A stretch of DNA of 64,000 nt from Altererythrobacter sp. XM-24bin4 (GCA_003149575.1 QCWG01000001.1:1145183-1209182), one strand, 5' to 3'. Positions 1-9,972 are shown, numbered from the stretch's first letter. A program made the numbers and translations. The notes: generated from the sequence alone by a model not told the origin.

Positions 1-1971
1 ATGCGGGCGAATATCGCCCAGCCGGTTTGCCGCTTGCCGGGCTTCCGCATCGTCCTCAGACGAGATGATAATCGCCGCCCAGCGCCCGAATGGCGGCGCG
101 CCGACATATCGCCGGGCTTCGGTTTCGGCTTCATAGAAAGCGTCCCGGTTGCCTTCAGCCAATGCGGCGATAACCGGCGCGTCAACATGGCGCGTCTGGA
201 TTAGGACTTCGCCCGGCTTTGCTCCGCGTCCCGCGCGTCCGGCGGCTTGGGAAACTTGCTGATAGGTGCGCTCGCCCGCGCGTAAGTCTCCGCCCTCCAG
301 GCCCAGATCCGCATCGACCACGCCCACCAGCGTCAGTTCGGGGAAGTGAAAGCCCTTGGTTACCAGCTGCGTACCGATGATGATATCGATCGCACCAGCC
401 TCTGCCGCGGCGATGAACTCGGCGGCTTTCTCAGGTGAGTTGAGCGTATCCGAAGTTGCGACCGCGATGCGCGCTTCGGGAAACAGTTCGCGCACTTCAT
501 CGGCAATCCGTTCAACCCCGGGCCCGCAAGCGACCAGACAATCGGGCTCGCCGCATTCGGGGCAAGTCGCGGGCGGCGTTTCCTCATGTCCGCAATGATG
601 GCACGCCAGCCGCTGAGACAGGCGATGCTCGACCAGCCACGCGCTGCAATTTGTGCATTGAAACCGGAACCCGCAATTGCGGCATAGCGTTAGCGGGGCA
701 TAGCCACGCCGGTTGAGGAACAGCAGCGATTGCTCTTTCTTCGCAAGCCGATCTTCCAGCGCTTCGACCAATCGCGGCGCGAGCCAGCGCTGCCGGTCGG
801 GCGGTTCCTCAGTCAGGTCAATCGTGTCGATATGCGGAAGCTGTGCCCCGCCAAAGCGGCTGGGCAGATCGAGTTTTTCGTAGATGCCGCTTTCGGCCAT
901 TTGCAGGCTTTCCAAGGCAGGCGTTGCGCTGGCGAGCACCACGGGAAAGCCTTCAAACCGCGCGCGCATTACAGAGACATCGCGCGCATTGTAGCGCACG
1001 CCGTCATCCTGTTTGAAGCTGACTTCGTGCGCCTCGTCGACCACAATCAGGCCGAGATTGGCATAGGGCAGGAACAACGCCGATCGCGCGCCGACCACGA
1101 CTTGCGCCGAACCCTCAGAAATCGCGCGCCATGCGCGACGTCGTTCAGTGGACTTTAGCGATGAATGCCATTGCACCGGCGCTGCGCCAAAGCGTCCTTC
1201 GAAACGATTGAGAAAATTCTCTGTCAGCGCGATCTCAGGCAGCAGGACCAGCACTTGCTTGCCCTTGCGAATGGCCGCTGCGACCGGTTCGAAATAGGTT
1301 TCGGTCTTGCCCGATCCGGTCACCCCGTCGAGCAGGAAAGGCGCAAATTCCTCGGCCTCCACAGCTTGAACCAGCCGGTCTGCCACTTCGCGTTGGTCGG
1401 GTGACAGATCAGGTACATCATGATCCGGGTTGGCGGGCGGGAATGGACGGTCGATTGCGACAGAGACCGGCTCGATAACCCCTTGCCCAACCATCCCGCG
1501 CAGAACAGCTTCGGATACGCCTGCGATGCCTGCAAGCTCGCGAATTGTTGCTTGCTCGCCTTGCAACGCTTCGATCGCTTGCTCGCGTTGCGGCGTCATC
1601 CTTTCGGGTATCCCGCCTGACAGCCGATATTCGGTCATGGTGGCCGGGCCATTGAGTGCGCCGCCGGACGAAATTACCATCCGTGCGACCGAGTTCATCG
1701 GGGCACAGTAATAGTCTGCTGTCCACTCTATCAAGCGGCGCAATGCGCTTGAGAGAGGCGGGACCGGAAGGACTTCAATAATCGGGCGAAGCTTGTGATC
1801 GGGTACTTCATCAGTAACAAGCCGATCAGGTTCCCAAACTATGCCGGTCAATTGGCGGGGGCCAAGCGGAGCGATAACGACATTGCCGGGCACAACCTCA
1901 ACCCCTTCGGGCACGCGGTAATCCAGCACACCCAAAGCACGGTTGAAAACAAGAAGGCGGATACGTCGCAT
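1..1971 (-). CDS. priA: Primosomal protein N' (PriA helicase), 3' end cut off by the window
   Basis: PriA is a 3'-to-5' DNA helicase that reloads the replisome at stalled forks. Translating the minus strand gives 657 residues, and the frame runs off the window edge, so the last roughly 70 residues are missing. Visible motifs in order are an N-terminal domain beginning MRRIRLLVFN, a Walker A motif DGVTGSGKTETY, the DEAH box VVDEAHE, and zinc-binding cysteine pairs CRNCGFRFQC and CHHCG/CPEC. The helicase C-terminal motif with GTQLVTKGFHF and QAAGRAGRG follows. The chosen start is the ATG at 1971. Another in-frame ATG at 1998 would add nine residues, and neither has a clear ribosome binding site. 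The gene lies downstream of the DUF2490 gene on the same strand. Confidence 0.97.
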   Translation of the reverse strand, partial: MRRIRLLVFNRALGVLDYRVPEGVEVVPGNVVIAPLGPRQLTGIVWEPDRLVTDEVPDHKLRPIIEVLPVPPLSSALRRLIEWTADYYCAPMNSVARMVISSGGALNGPATMTEYRLSGGIPERMTPQREQAIEALQGEQATIRELAGIAGVSEAVLRGMVGQGVIEPVSVAIDRPFPPANPDHDVPDLSPDQREVADRLVQAVEAEEFAPFLLDGVTGSGKTETYFEPVAAAIRKGKQVLVLLPEIALTENFLNRFEGRFGAAPVQWHSSLKSTERRRAWRAISEGSAQVVVGARSALFLPYANLGLIVVDEAHEVSFKQDDGVRYNARDVSVMRARFEGFPVVLASATPALESLQMAESGIYEKLDLPSRFGGAQLPHIDTIDLTEEPPDRQRWLAPRLVEALEDRLAKKEQSLLFLNRRGYAPLTLCRNCGFRFQCTNCSAWLVEHRLSQRLACHHCGHEETPPATCPECGEPDCLVACGPGVERIADEVRELFPEARIAVATSDTLNSPEKAAEFIAAAEAGAIDIIIGTQLVTKGFHFPELTLVGVVDADLGLEGGDLRAGERTYQQVSQAAGRAGRGAKPGEVLIQTRHVDAPVIAALAEGNRDAFYEAETEARRYVGAPPFGRWAAIIISSEDDAEARQAANRLGDIRPH

Positions 1972-2058
1972 AAGAGCCTGCCAATATGGGCCTCTCATGC
2001 CATCAACTACAAGCGGGGATGCCCGCGATATGAACGGCTAAGCGTACCGCCGCGCGTA

Positions 2059-2736
2059 TCAGAACGTGTAGGACACCCCGATCAGCGGTGCATGGCCGAC
2101 CCGATCTGGCGCATTGTCGTGGAAGTCCTGCTGACGCAGATAGGTCAGGCTGAGCGACAGTTTGTCATTCACATCATGCGCCACACCGAACTGCGTTCGC
2201 AGGCCGGTCAGGCCGTCCTGTCCGCCCTTGCTGGTGCTGCGCACGGTAAGGAACAGTTCTGCATCGGTCCTAAAGCTCCAGTCGCCGCTATCGTTGATGG
2301 GTACCACAACGCCCAAGCGCGGACGGATGCGAAAGCCCATGCGGCTTTGATCTTCGACCCAGCGTTCTTCCAATCTAACGCGTGTGCGTATGAAGCCATG
2401 TTTGCTTGAAAGCTGCTGGATCATCCGAACTTCGTCAAAGCCACCGTCATTCTCGCGTTGTTCAAGCGCGCCGGAGAGGGTGAAGGTTTCGTTCAAATCA
2501 TGGTGCAGCCATGCCCGAACGAAGTAAGTATCGGCTCTGCCGTCGCTTGCGCTGCGAAATCGTTGCGCCGTTTCCAGCTCGATCGAGTCATGTTTCGACA
2601 GATCATACTCGATCGAAGGGTTGAGCCACACTTCGAAGGCATCATCGGTAGCATGCGCAGCAGTGGTCATCGCTGCGAGCGACAGGCCAAGCATCAGTTT
2701 TGGCAGAATTGCGGGTTTTATCGCACTTTTCCTCAA
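2059..2736 (-). CDS. DUF2490-type outer-membrane beta-barrel protein
   Basis: This is a 225-residue protein with a basic N-terminus and a signal peptide ending near AAHA (about residue 29). Amphipathic beta-strand-like segments follow and the C-terminus is VSYTF. A terminal phenylalanine after alternating hydrophobic residues is typical of outer-membrane barrels recognised by the BAM complex. The pattern FEVWLNPSIEYDLS and the strand-rich body match the DUF2490 family, whose substrate is unknown. The start is a TTG at 2736 without a strong ribosome binding site, so the first residues are uncertain. It is divergent from the aldolase gene, with a 163-bp shared upstream region. Confidence 0.75.
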   Translation of the reverse strand: MRKSAIKPAILPKLMLGLSLAAMTTAAHATDDAFEVWLNPSIEYDLSKHDSIELETAQRFRSASDGRADTYFVRAWLHHDLNETFTLSGALEQRENDGGFDEVRMIQQLSSKHGFIRTRVRLEERWVEDQSRMGFRIRPRLGVVVPINDSGDWSFRTDAELFLTVRSTSKGGQDGLTGLRTQFGVAHDVNDKLSLSLTYLRQQDFHDNAPDRVGHAPLIGVSYTF

Positions 2737-2899
2737 CGGTCATTTGTTCATCGCCCGGCGTCTAGGTGATTATGCCTAACACCGGGTTAACCATCCTGAA
2801 TTCGCCCCAACTGTGGCTTTCGCGGTGCGCGCACTGTCCGCGGGGCACCAGCATGCGCTAGAGCATAAGCGATTCGAATCCATGATGCGGAGCCAAGCC
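2737..2899. promoter_or_regulatory. Divergent intergenic region between DUF2490 gene and aldolase gene
   Basis: These 163 bp separate two divergently transcribed genes and must carry both promoters. No convincing -35/-10 pair could be picked by eye. A GGAG ribosome binding site lies at about 2889-2892, in front of the aldolase ATG. Confidence 0.4.
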
Positions 2900-3553
2900 A
2901 TGAAGTTCTTTGCCGACACAGCCGAAATTGACGACATCAAGGAACTGGCCGCGACCGGCCTGCTCGATGGTGTCACCACTAATCCCTCGCTGATCGCCAA
3001 GTCGGGCCGAGATTTCATGGAGGTGACGAAGGAAATCTGTGGGATCACCGATGGGCCCGTTTCTGCAGAAGTCGTCGCGCTGGATCATGAAACCATGATG
3101 ACAGAGGCAGAAGTCCTGCGTAAGATCGCGGACAATGTCTGTATCAAAGTGCCGCTGACGATTGATGGTTTGAAGACCTGCAAGGCGCTGACCAGCGATG
3201 GCACGATGGTCAATGTCACGCTGTGCTTCAGCGCCAATCAGGCTCTGCTCGCGGCGAAAGCCGGTGCGACCTTCATCAGCCCCTTTGTCGGCCGCCACGA
3301 TGACAATGGCTTTGATGGAATGGAGCTGATCGAAGATATCCGTCTGATTTACGACAATTACGATTTTGGCACGGAAATCCTGGTCGCAAGTGTGCGCCAT
3401 GTCACCCATGTGCTGCAAAGTGCGAAGATTGGAGCCGACGTTATGACTGCGCCGCCCAAGGTGATCAAAGCGCTGTTTAATCACGTCCTGACAGATAAAG
3501 GGATTGAAGGCTTCCTGAAGGACTGGCAAGCGACCGGGCAATCAATAGTTTAA
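2900..3553 (+). CDS. fsa: Fructose-6-phosphate aldolase / transaldolase-like protein
   Basis: This 217-residue protein belongs to the small transaldolase group (TalC/FSA, type 3B), class I Schiff-base aldolases of the pentose phosphate area. It starts [20 protein letters not shown] and carries [10 protein letters not shown]. The expected Schiff-base lysine is in VCIKVPLT (about residue 86), and later come [14 protein letters not shown] and SVRH. Length and motifs fit the family exactly. Whether it is a transaldolase or a fructose-6-phosphate aldolase cannot be settled from sequence alone. The ATG at 2900 has GGAG upstream; an earlier in-frame start would add 29 residues that do not look like the family. 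The stop lies 15 bp before the cobT-like start. Confidence 0.93.
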   Translation: MKFFADTAEIDDIKELAATGLLDGVTTNPSLIAKSGRDFMEVTKEICGITDGPVSAEVVALDHETMMTEAEVLRKIADNVCIKVPLTIDGLKTCKALTSDGTMVNVTLCFSANQALLAAKAGATFISPFVGRHDDNGFDGMELIEDIRLIYDNYDFGTEILVASVRHVTHVLQSAKIGADVMTAPPKVIKALFNHVLTDKGIEGFLKDWQATGQSIV

Positions 3554-3568
3554 TGTTCGGAGCCGTCT

Positions 3569-5398
3569 TTGGCGGAAGAAACACCTCTCGATAAGTTCAA
3601 GCAGGCGCTGACCGGCGCCAGCCGCGCGATTGCACGTGAAGCGGAGGTGGAAGTTGCCTGGAGTGCGGATTCCCCGTCTGCCAGCGGCAATAATTTCCGC
3701 GTGCCTTTGCCGGGGCGCGATTTGCCGCCGGAACAGGTCGCTGAAGCGCGCGGATTTGCAGACAGTTTTGCTCTGAAGTTGCGCCATCACGATGCCGACC
3801 TGCACAGCAAGAACGCGCCGCCGGCAGCGACCGCGCGGGCTTGCTATGACGAGTTTGAGCGTGTTCGCTACGAAGCGCTGGGCGCGAACAATTTCGGCGG
3901 AATAAAAGCGAACCTCGAAAGCGCAACCGAGATGCGCGTACTGTCCGATCCGATTGCGCGTGCGCAAACTCGCGAAGATGTGCCGCTGCAGACCGCGCTT
4001 TCACTGATGCTGCGTGAAAAACTGACCGGCGAGGCCGTGCCAGAGGCTGCGCAGCACGGAGTCGAGCTGGTGCGCGAGTTTATCGAACGGCGGGTCGGTG
4101 ATGACTTTGAAAACCTGCTGACTTCGCTGGACGATCAGGAAACCTTCCAGTCGCTCAGCCTCGACATGCTGCAGCACCTTGATCTGACCCAGCCGAGCGA
4201 TTCCCCTGACGAAGCCGATAACGATCAAGGCGACGACGAAGAGGGGCAGGAAGAGCAAGAGGAGGGCGATCAGGATCAAGGCGAAGGCGACGCGCAGTCC
4301 TCCGAAATGGCCGGCGAGATGAGCGAAGGCGATTCCGACGGCGAAGGCGACACGGAAATGTCGTCCGATTCCGAAATGCAGGATGGCGAGCCGGGCGAAG
4401 AAGGTGACGACGGCATGATGCCGGTGCGCCCCAATCGGCCGCAAGGCGAGATTCCGATGGATCTCGACTATAAATCCTACACCGAGGCTTATGATGAGGA
4501 AATTCCGGCCGAGGAACTATGCGATGCAGAGGAGCTCGACCGTCTGCGCGCCTATCTCGACAGCCAGCTGACCGGGCTGCAAGGGATTGTCACACGGCTT
4601 GCCAACCGGCTTCAGCGCCGATTGATGGCGCAGCAGAACCGCAGCTGGGATTTTGATCAGGAAGACGGTGTGATCGACGCTGCGCGGTTGGCGCGCGTGG
4701 TTGTCTCGCCCGGGACGTCGATGGCGTACAAGATCGAGAAGGATGTCGAGTTCAAGGACACCATCGTGACCTTGCTGATCGACAATTCCGGTTCGATGCG
4801 CGGGCGCCCGATCAGCATCGCCGCGATCAGCGCGGATATCCTGGCTCGCACGCTTGAGCGTTCGGGCGTGAAGACAGAAATCCTCGGATTTACCACCCGC
4901 GCCTGGAAAGGCGGGCAAAGCCGTGAACAATGGCTCGCCGATGGCAAGCCGCCAAACCCTGGTCGCCTGAATGATCTGCGGCACATCATTTACAAGAAAG
5001 CCGACGAGCCTTGGCGCCGCGCGCGCCGCAACCTCGGCCTGATGATGCGCGAGGGCTTGCTCAAAGAGAATATCGACGGCGAAGCGCTGATGTGGGCGCA
5101 TAACCGGCTGATGGCGCGGCGAGAGGATCGCCGCATCCTGATGGTGATTTCGGATGGTGCGCCGGTCGATGATTCAACGCTCAGCGTGAACAGCGCGGGC
5201 TATCTCGAGGCGCATTTGCGCAAAGTGATCGACTGGATCGAGCGCGTTTCGCCGGTGCAACTCGTCGCGATCGGTATCGGCCACGATGTGACGCGTTACT
5301 ATCGCCGCGCGGTGACCATCATGGATGTCGAACAGTTGGGCGGCACGATTATCGAGCAGCTGGCGGAATTGTTTGAGGAAGAGAAGGGACGCAGATGA
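3569..5398 (+). CDS. cobT: CobT-like cobaltochelatase subunit (vWA domain)
   Basis: This 609-residue protein has the CobT layout: an N-terminal helical domain, a very acidic Asp/Glu/Gln/Gly linker at about residues 205-300, and a C-terminal von Willebrand A domain. The metal-dependent adhesion site DNSGSMRG is at about residue 404. In aerobic cobalamin synthesis CobT works with the AAA+ protein CobS and with CobN to insert cobalt. Neither partner, nor any other cobalamin gene, is in this window. The start is a TTG with GGAG at the right distance, 15 bp after the aldolase stop. Its stop overlaps the next gene's ATG (ATGA), so the two are probably translationally coupled. It may instead serve as a general vWA partner of an AAA+ chaperone. 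Confidence 0.9.
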   Translation: MAEETPLDKFKQALTGASRAIAREAEVEVAWSADSPSASGNNFRVPLPGRDLPPEQVAEARGFADSFALKLRHHDADLHSKNAPPAATARACYDEFERVRYEALGANNFGGIKANLESATEMRVLSDPIARAQTREDVPLQTALSLMLREKLTGEAVPEAAQHGVELVREFIERRVGDDFENLLTSLDDQETFQSLSLDMLQHLDLTQPSDSPDEADNDQGDDEEGQEEQEEGDQDQGEGDAQSSEMAGEMSEGDSDGEGDTEMSSDSEMQDGEPGEEGDDGMMPVRPNRPQGEIPMDLDYKSYTEAYDEEIPAEELCDAEELDRLRAYLDSQLTGLQGIVTRLANRLQRRLMAQQNRSWDFDQEDGVIDAARLARVVVSPGTSMAYKIEKDVEFKDTIVTLLIDNSGSMRGRPISIAAISADILARTLERSGVKTEILGFTTRAWKGGQSREQWLADGKPPNPGRLNDLRHIIYKKADEPWRRARRNLGLMMREGLLKENIDGEALMWAHNRLMARREDRRILMVISDGAPVDDSTLSVNSAGYLEAHLRKVIDWIERVSPVQLVAIGIGHDVTRYYRRAVTIMDVEQLGGTIIEQLAELFEEEKGRR

Positions 5399-6054
5399 AC
5401 GTTACCGAAGCCGTTAAATCCCGCCGCAGCGTGCGAGAATTTTTAGACAAGCCGGTTGATCTCGAAACGATCCGCCGCGTGATGGATACCGCGCGCTGGG
5501 CCGCCTCGGGCTGCAATTATCAGCCGTGGGAAGCGAGCATCCTCACCGGAGAGCCGCTAAAGGAACTGCAGGCCAAGCTGGCGGCTGATGGCCCGCAAAA
5601 GCCCGAATATGATTGGACCGCACCGGGTCAGGAAGAGACGTACAAGAAACGGCTGGATGCCGTGTCTTCCGGAATGTTTGGCGCGATGGGCATTGCACGC
5701 GAAGACAAGGCGGGACGCATGGCGGCGATGGGCCGCAACGTCACCAGTTTTGACGCGCCCGTGCTGCTGCTGTGTTATTTTCCGCGCCTGATGAAAGAAG
5801 CGCAATGGTCTGACACCGGCATGTGGCTGCAGACGGTGGCACTGCTATTGCGCGAGGAAGGGCTCGACAGCTGTTTTCAGGAATTCATGGGGCTTTACCC
5901 CAAGACGATCCGCGATTTTCTGGGCCTTGATCATGACCGCTATATGGTCTTTTGCGGCATGGCGATCGGCTATCGCGATCCGGACGCGCCAGTGAACAAT
6001 TTCGAGCGTGAACGTGTGCGGCTAGACGATCAGGTCAAGTTCCTCGGCTTCTGA
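5395..6054 (+). CDS. Nitroreductase-family flavoprotein
   Basis: This 219-residue FMN-dependent oxidoreductase of the nitroreductase fold starts [20 protein letters not shown]. The SRRSVR segment is the usual FMN phosphate-binding arginine motif, and GCNYQPW is the equivalent of the family's active-site loop. [21 protein letters not shown] and the C-terminal GMAIGYRD are also typical. The substrate is unknown; the family reduces nitroaromatics, quinones or enones. It is not an obvious BluB (dimethylbenzimidazole synthase), despite following a CobT-like gene. The 4-bp ATGA overlap with the cobT-like gene implies one transcript. Confidence 0.88.
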   Translation: MNVTEAVKSRRSVREFLDKPVDLETIRRVMDTARWAASGCNYQPWEASILTGEPLKELQAKLAADGPQKPEYDWTAPGQEETYKKRLDAVSSGMFGAMGIAREDKAGRMAAMGRNVTSFDAPVLLLCYFPRLMKEAQWSDTGMWLQTVALLLREEGLDSCFQEFMGLYPKTIRDFLGLDHDRYMVFCGMAIGYRDPDAPVNNFERERVRLDDQVKFLGF

Positions 6055-6094
6055 TCGGTTGACCGCTTCGGCGCGCCTCGGCAAAGGCCTCCAC

Positions 6095-7549
6095 ATGACT
6101 GACACGCCGCCGCTACAACTATTCAACAGCCTGACCCGCCAGCTGGAGACCTTCCAGCCTGTCCATCCGGGTGAGGCGCGCGTGTACACCTGCGGCCCCA
6201 CGGTCTACAACTATCCGCATATCGGCAATATGCGCGCCTATGTCTTTGCCGACGTGCTGGGCCGTACGCTGAGTTGGAAGGGTTACAAGCTCACCCACAT
6301 CATCAATATCACCGATGTCGGCCATCTGACTGACGATGCCGATGCGGGTGAGGACAAGATGGAAAAGATGGCGGCTGAAAAGGCGCAATCCATCTGGGAC
6401 ATCGCACAGCATTATACGCAGGCATATTGGGCGGACGTGAAGGCGCTCAATATCCGTCAGCCAGCGAAATGGTCGATCGCGACGGACTACATCGACGAGA
6501 TGATCGATTTCGCGAAAAGCATCGCGGACAAGCACTGCTACGAGCTAGACAGCGGCCTCTATTTCGATGTCTCAACCATCGAAGATTACGGGCGGCTTGC
6601 ACGGGCCGTTACCGAGGATGGAGAGGGCCGGATCGATACGGTCGACGGCAAACGCAACCCTCAGGACTTCGCGATCTGGCGCAACACGCCGGCTGGCGAG
6701 AAGCGGCAGATGGAATGGGATTCCCCATGGGGTAAGGGCGCTCCCGGCTGGCATCTTGAATGCTCGGTGATGGGGGAAAAGCTGCTCGGCTTCCCGTTCG
6801 ACATTCACACCGGCGGGATTGACCACCGCGAGATCCACCACCCCAATGAAATCGCGCAGAACCAGGCGTTCTGCGGCTGTGGTGGCCTGTCGGAAGCGAC
6901 CAATTCGGGCGCAAAGATTTGGATGCACAACAACTTCTTGGTCGAAAGATCGGGCAAGATGTCGAAGAGCGCGGGCGAGTTCCTGCGCCTGCAATTGCTG
7001 ATCGATAAGGGCTATCACCCGCTCGCCTACCGCATGATGTGTCTGCAGGCGCATTATCGCAGCGAGCTGGAGTTTAGCTGGGAAGGGCTGCAGGCCGCAC
7101 TGACCCGGCTGAAGCGGATTGTGATGGCGGTTGAGCGGCTGGCGGATGCGCCCGCGCAGCCCATGGCGGAGCATCCCAAATTCGCCCCATCTCTTGCGAA
7201 ATTCGAAGAGGCCATGTCTGATGATCTCAACACCCCGATCGCATTGACGGCGCTTGAAGATGCATTGGCGGTCAAGAAGGTTGATGCCGGGATCAAGCGC
7301 GCGGTTGTGGAGCACATGGACGCAGTTCTTGGCCTGGACCTCTTCAAGATCACCCGCACCGATCTACGCATCCGGCCCAAGGATGCGCAGATCACAGAGG
7401 CCGAGATCGAAGACGCGCTCGCCCGCCGCAAGGCTGCGCGTGCTGAGAAAGACTTCGCCACCAGCGACGCCATCCGCGATGAACTCGCGGCCAAGAGCGT
7501 CGAAGTGATGGATGGCGATCCGCTGGGTTGGGAGTGGAAGCTCGATTGA
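6095..7549 (+). CDS. cysS: Cysteinyl-tRNA synthetase
   Basis: This class I aminoacyl-tRNA synthetase of 484 residues charges tRNA-Cys. Diagnostic features are the zinc and HIGH region CGPTVYNYPHIGNMR (about residues 30-45), GWHLECSVM, the zinc ligands in HTGGIDHREIHHPNE, and the KMSKS loop GKMSKSAGEF at about residue 287. A helical anticodon-binding C-terminus follows. The ATG at 6095 was chosen because AAAGG precedes it by about 8 bases. A TTG 36 bases upstream would add a non-conserved tail. The gene lies 40 bp after the nitroreductase stop and is probably in the same transcript. Confidence 0.98.
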   Translation: MTDTPPLQLFNSLTRQLETFQPVHPGEARVYTCGPTVYNYPHIGNMRAYVFADVLGRTLSWKGYKLTHIINITDVGHLTDDADAGEDKMEKMAAEKAQSIWDIAQHYTQAYWADVKALNIRQPAKWSIATDYIDEMIDFAKSIADKHCYELDSGLYFDVSTIEDYGRLARAVTEDGEGRIDTVDGKRNPQDFAIWRNTPAGEKRQMEWDSPWGKGAPGWHLECSVMGEKLLGFPFDIHTGGIDHREIHHPNEIAQNQAFCGCGGLSEATNSGAKIWMHNNFLVERSGKMSKSAGEFLRLQLLIDKGYHPLAYRMMCLQAHYRSELEFSWEGLQAALTRLKRIVMAVERLADAPAQPMAEHPKFAPSLAKFEEAMSDDLNTPIALTALEDALAVKKVDAGIKRAVVEHMDAVLGLDLFKITRTDLRIRPKDAQITEAEIEDALARRKAARAEKDFATSDAIRDELAAKSVEVMDGDPLGWEWKLD

Positions 7550-7606
7550 TGCTGCCATCCATTGTGGGGGTAGCGTTCCCGCAACTGCCGATTTAACAAG
7601 CGCGGC

Positions 7607-8545
7607 ATGACAATTCTCGCACTATCCGGCCTGATCCGCCCGCTGCTCGAACCGCGTTTGCCCGAAGGGCTCGATGTCCGCTGGTTCATGACCAAGGAAG
7701 AGGCTCTCAAGGCCGTGCCCGAGGCCGAAATCGGCTGGTTCGACATGTATGAGCAGGACGCGATGGCCGAAACGCTGCGCGCCGCGACCAATCTCAAATG
7801 GCTCAACTCGATCTACGCAGGGCTCGATTTCCTGCCGATGGATGTGCTGATCGAGCGCGGGATCACCGTTACGAATGGCGCAGGCATCAATGCGCTGACC
7901 ATCGCCGAATATGTCGTGATGGGCATGCTCAATATCGCCAAGGGATATCGCGATGTCGTGCGTGCGCAGGAACGCCGCGAATGGTTGCTCGACAGCCCCG
8001 GCAAGCGCGAGCTGGCGGGATCGAAGGCGCTGCTGCTGGGTTATGGCGCGATCGGGAAGCTGATCAAGCCGCGGCTTGAGGGCTTCGATGTCGATGTGAC
8101 CGTGGTGCGGCGCACTCCAGCTGAAGGTGTGCTGACACCAGACCAATGGCGCGACAAGCTTGGCGAGTTTGACTGGGTGATCCTTGCCGTGCCCGCCACG
8201 CCGGAAACCGATGGCATGATCGGTGCTGCAGAGCTGGCGGCAATGAAATCGGACGCAGTGTTGGTGAACATCGCGCGCGGCGCGGTGATCGATCAGCCCG
8301 CGTTGGTGGACGCGCTCACGGCCAAGACAATCGGCGGAGCGTTTCTGGACGTCACGACACCAGAACCACTGCCCGCCGATCATCCGCTATGGGCGCTCGA
8401 CAATGCGCATATCACCATGCACCTGTCTGGCCGCGCGCAGGACAAGATGTTTCAGCGCTCCGCTGATCGCTTCCTCGACAATCTGGATAAGTATCTGAAG
8501 GGTGAGCCGATCGGCCCGATCTTCGATCCCGCGCTCGGCTACTGA
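7607..8545 (+). CDS. D-2-hydroxyacid dehydrogenase family oxidoreductase
   Basis: This 312-residue NAD(P)-dependent D-isomer-specific 2-hydroxyacid dehydrogenase has a Rossmann motif at LLGYGAIG (about residues 144-151). The catalytic Arg is in VNIARGAVID, the Glu in DVTTPEPLP, and the His is replaced or shifted in HITMHLSGRAQ. Its order of motifs matches the glyoxylate/hydroxypyruvate reductase-like branch, and the exact substrate is not predictable. It starts at an ATG 57 bp after cysS. A 425-bp stretch without an intact gene follows it. Confidence 0.88.
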   Translation: MTILALSGLIRPLLEPRLPEGLDVRWFMTKEEALKAVPEAEIGWFDMYEQDAMAETLRAATNLKWLNSIYAGLDFLPMDVLIERGITVTNGAGINALTIAEYVVMGMLNIAKGYRDVVRAQERREWLLDSPGKRELAGSKALLLGYGAIGKLIKPRLEGFDVDVTVVRRTPAEGVLTPDQWRDKLGEFDWVILAVPATPETDGMIGAAELAAMKSDAVLVNIARGAVIDQPALVDALTAKTIGGAFLDVTTPEPLPADHPLWALDNAHITMHLSGRAQDKMFQRSADRFLDNLDKYLKGEPIGPIFDPALGY

Positions 8546-8970
8546 TCAAGCATCTTCGAGCAGCAGCAACACACAGGTCACCACCATGCGCGGGTAGGGC
8601 AGCGTGCTGCTTGTCACTTCACTGACTGTCGCATTCGCTACCAATTGCCCGGGGATCGAGAACTCGTGGTCGGGCAAGGCGGCTGGCGCTACTCAGCCAG
8701 AACCTCGCCTACCCACCGGTTGAAGTTGCGGCGGATGAGGTCGAGATTATCGGCCGCGTGGTTTGGAAAGGCGGGCGGGTTTGAATGACTGTTTTTGGGG
8801 TGGAAAGCGGTCGTTCAGCAGAGTGAGTTAGCCGGCTGGCCTTGGGCCGTAAGCGGAAAGACCGCTTTCGGATCGAGCGGTAAGGGAACGCGACCTAACG
8901 GAACTCGGAGTGGCGCAGGTTTCGTGAGTGACAGCAATGGCCAACGTGACATGGCATTTGCAAAAGCCAC
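8546..8970. other. Gene-poor stretch with relics and intergenic inverted repeats
   Basis: No intact gene is visible. On the minus strand, two short coding-like segments end in stops. One (8549 to about 8690) encodes a tail ending VVTCVLLLLEDA. The other (8695 to about 8765) encodes a tail ending NRWVGEVLAE. They have no usable starts and look like 3' relics of lost genes, whose families I do not recognise. From 8785 to 8870 there is an inverted-repeat area with the arms GAAAGCGGTC and GACCGCTTTC. Confidence 0.45.
8803..8869. repeat. Inverted repeat, arms GAAAGCGGTC / GACCGCTTTC
   Basis: Ten-base arms at 8803-8812 and 8860-8869 are perfect reverse complements 47 bp apart. A smaller hairpin, AAGCGG-AAAGA-CCGCTT, sits inside the right half at 8851-8867. 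The GCGGTC/GACCGC wording resembles the intergenic region after the DUF3604 gene, so this may belong to a dispersed intergenic repeat. There is no U-tract, so a terminator role is doubtful. Confidence 0.5.
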
Positions 8971-9972
8971 TCAAGCAGAGTTCGAGGACTGCTGCCAATT
9001 GCGTGGCGAAGCACCAGTCCAGCTCTTGAACGCTCGACTGAATGCAGACGTATCCTTGTAGCTGAGATTTAGCGCCAGTTCGGTTACGCTCATGTTCCCA
9101 TGCTGGAGATGCGCTTTTGCCAATCTCTCACGACTGCGTCTGAGGATTGTTTCGAAGCTGGTCCCTCGCTCAGACAGGCGCAATTGCATCACGCGGGGAC
9201 TTACGCCCAGGAGCTGCGAGACTAGAGGGAGTTGGCATTCCCCGGTGGGTAGGAGAGATTCAATCGCCAATCGCAACCGATCTTCGAGATCGAGGTCCAG
9301 CATGCCTTCGGCCGCCGATTGCCAGGCCGCATCAAGTGATTGCCGAACTTCTTTGCTGATCGCGACCGACGTATCCAGAAGTTCCGGCAGATAGTGAACC
9401 GCGTTGCGCCAGCTGCCGCAATCCATCTCCGCTCCGTGTATTCTGGTCTTACGCAATGCGCTACAGTTCGGGCGAGCAAACTCGACTCGTGTCGGTGACA
9501 CCTTGCCTCCGCTGAGTTGGGCGATCGCACTTACTGAAAGCGCGATGCTTACGGCGGCGAGCTGGGTGCAATCGACCTGGTCCTCGAAATCAAATCCAAG
9601 CTCGAGGATGACGCTCTCGTCTTCCGGATTGATGTCGAATCTGACCCCCCGGGCATGAAAGCCCAAGGACTGCTGCATCATCAGCAGTGCGCTTTGCATA
9701 TCGCGTTGTAGACATGCGGCCGACCCGAGAGCTCCGAACACCTCCAACCCCTGGCTCTCTCCCAGCAACAGACCAAAGTCGCCGCGATCGAGACTAATAG
9801 CAGTACGATGATATAGTTCTGCGAGTACCGTGTAAGGAATGTAGATTTCCGGCGTGCGGGTAATAACCGGGCTTAGCCCGACCGAGCGGAGCAAAGTGGC
9901 CGGATTGCCGCCGAGGCTGGTCACCAGTTTTTCGAAGCCGACAAGTGATCCGGCACGCGCAAAATACTTCAT
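8971..9972 (-). CDS. AraC-family transcriptional regulator (arabinose-binding-like sensor domain)
   Basis: This 333-residue regulator has an N-terminal ligand-binding domain of the Arabinose_bd/OruR-like type, about residues 15-205. A C-terminal AraC DNA-binding domain with two helix-turn-helix units runs from about residue 235 to 325. The segments QLPLVSQLLGVSPRVMQLRL and MSVTELALNLSYKDTSAFSRAFKSW are the two recognition regions. It is divergent from the amidohydrolase gene and the two genes share 107 bp that hold a perfect direct repeat. By the usual logic of AraC regulators it probably controls the amidohydrolase/DUF3604 genes and perhaps itself. The inducer is unknown. Confidence 0.92.
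   Translation of the reverse strand: MKYFARAGSLVGFEKLVTSLGGNPATLLRSVGLSPVITRTPEIYIPYTVLAELYHRTAISLDRGDFGLLLGESQGLEVFGALGSAACLQRDMQSALLMMQQSLGFHARGVRFDINPEDESVILELGFDFEDQVDCTQLAAVSIALSVSAIAQLSGGKVSPTRVEFARPNCSALRKTRIHGAEMDCGSWRNAVHYLPELLDTSVAISKEVRQSLDAAWQSAAEGMLDLDLEDRLRLAIESLLPTGECQLPLVSQLLGVSPRVMQLRLSERGTSFETILRRSRERLAKAHLQHGNMSVTELALNLSYKDTSAFSRAFKSWTGASPRNWQQSSNSA

Noticed and set aside
5395..6054. BluB (dimethylbenzimidazole synthase) instead of a general nitroreductase
   Set aside because: The position next to a CobT-like gene suggested it, but the sequence lacks the BluB start pattern, and no other cobalamin gene is near.
6572..7315. A 247-residue minus-strand frame opposite cysS
   Set aside because: Antisense of a clear CysRS; no ribosome binding site and no family.
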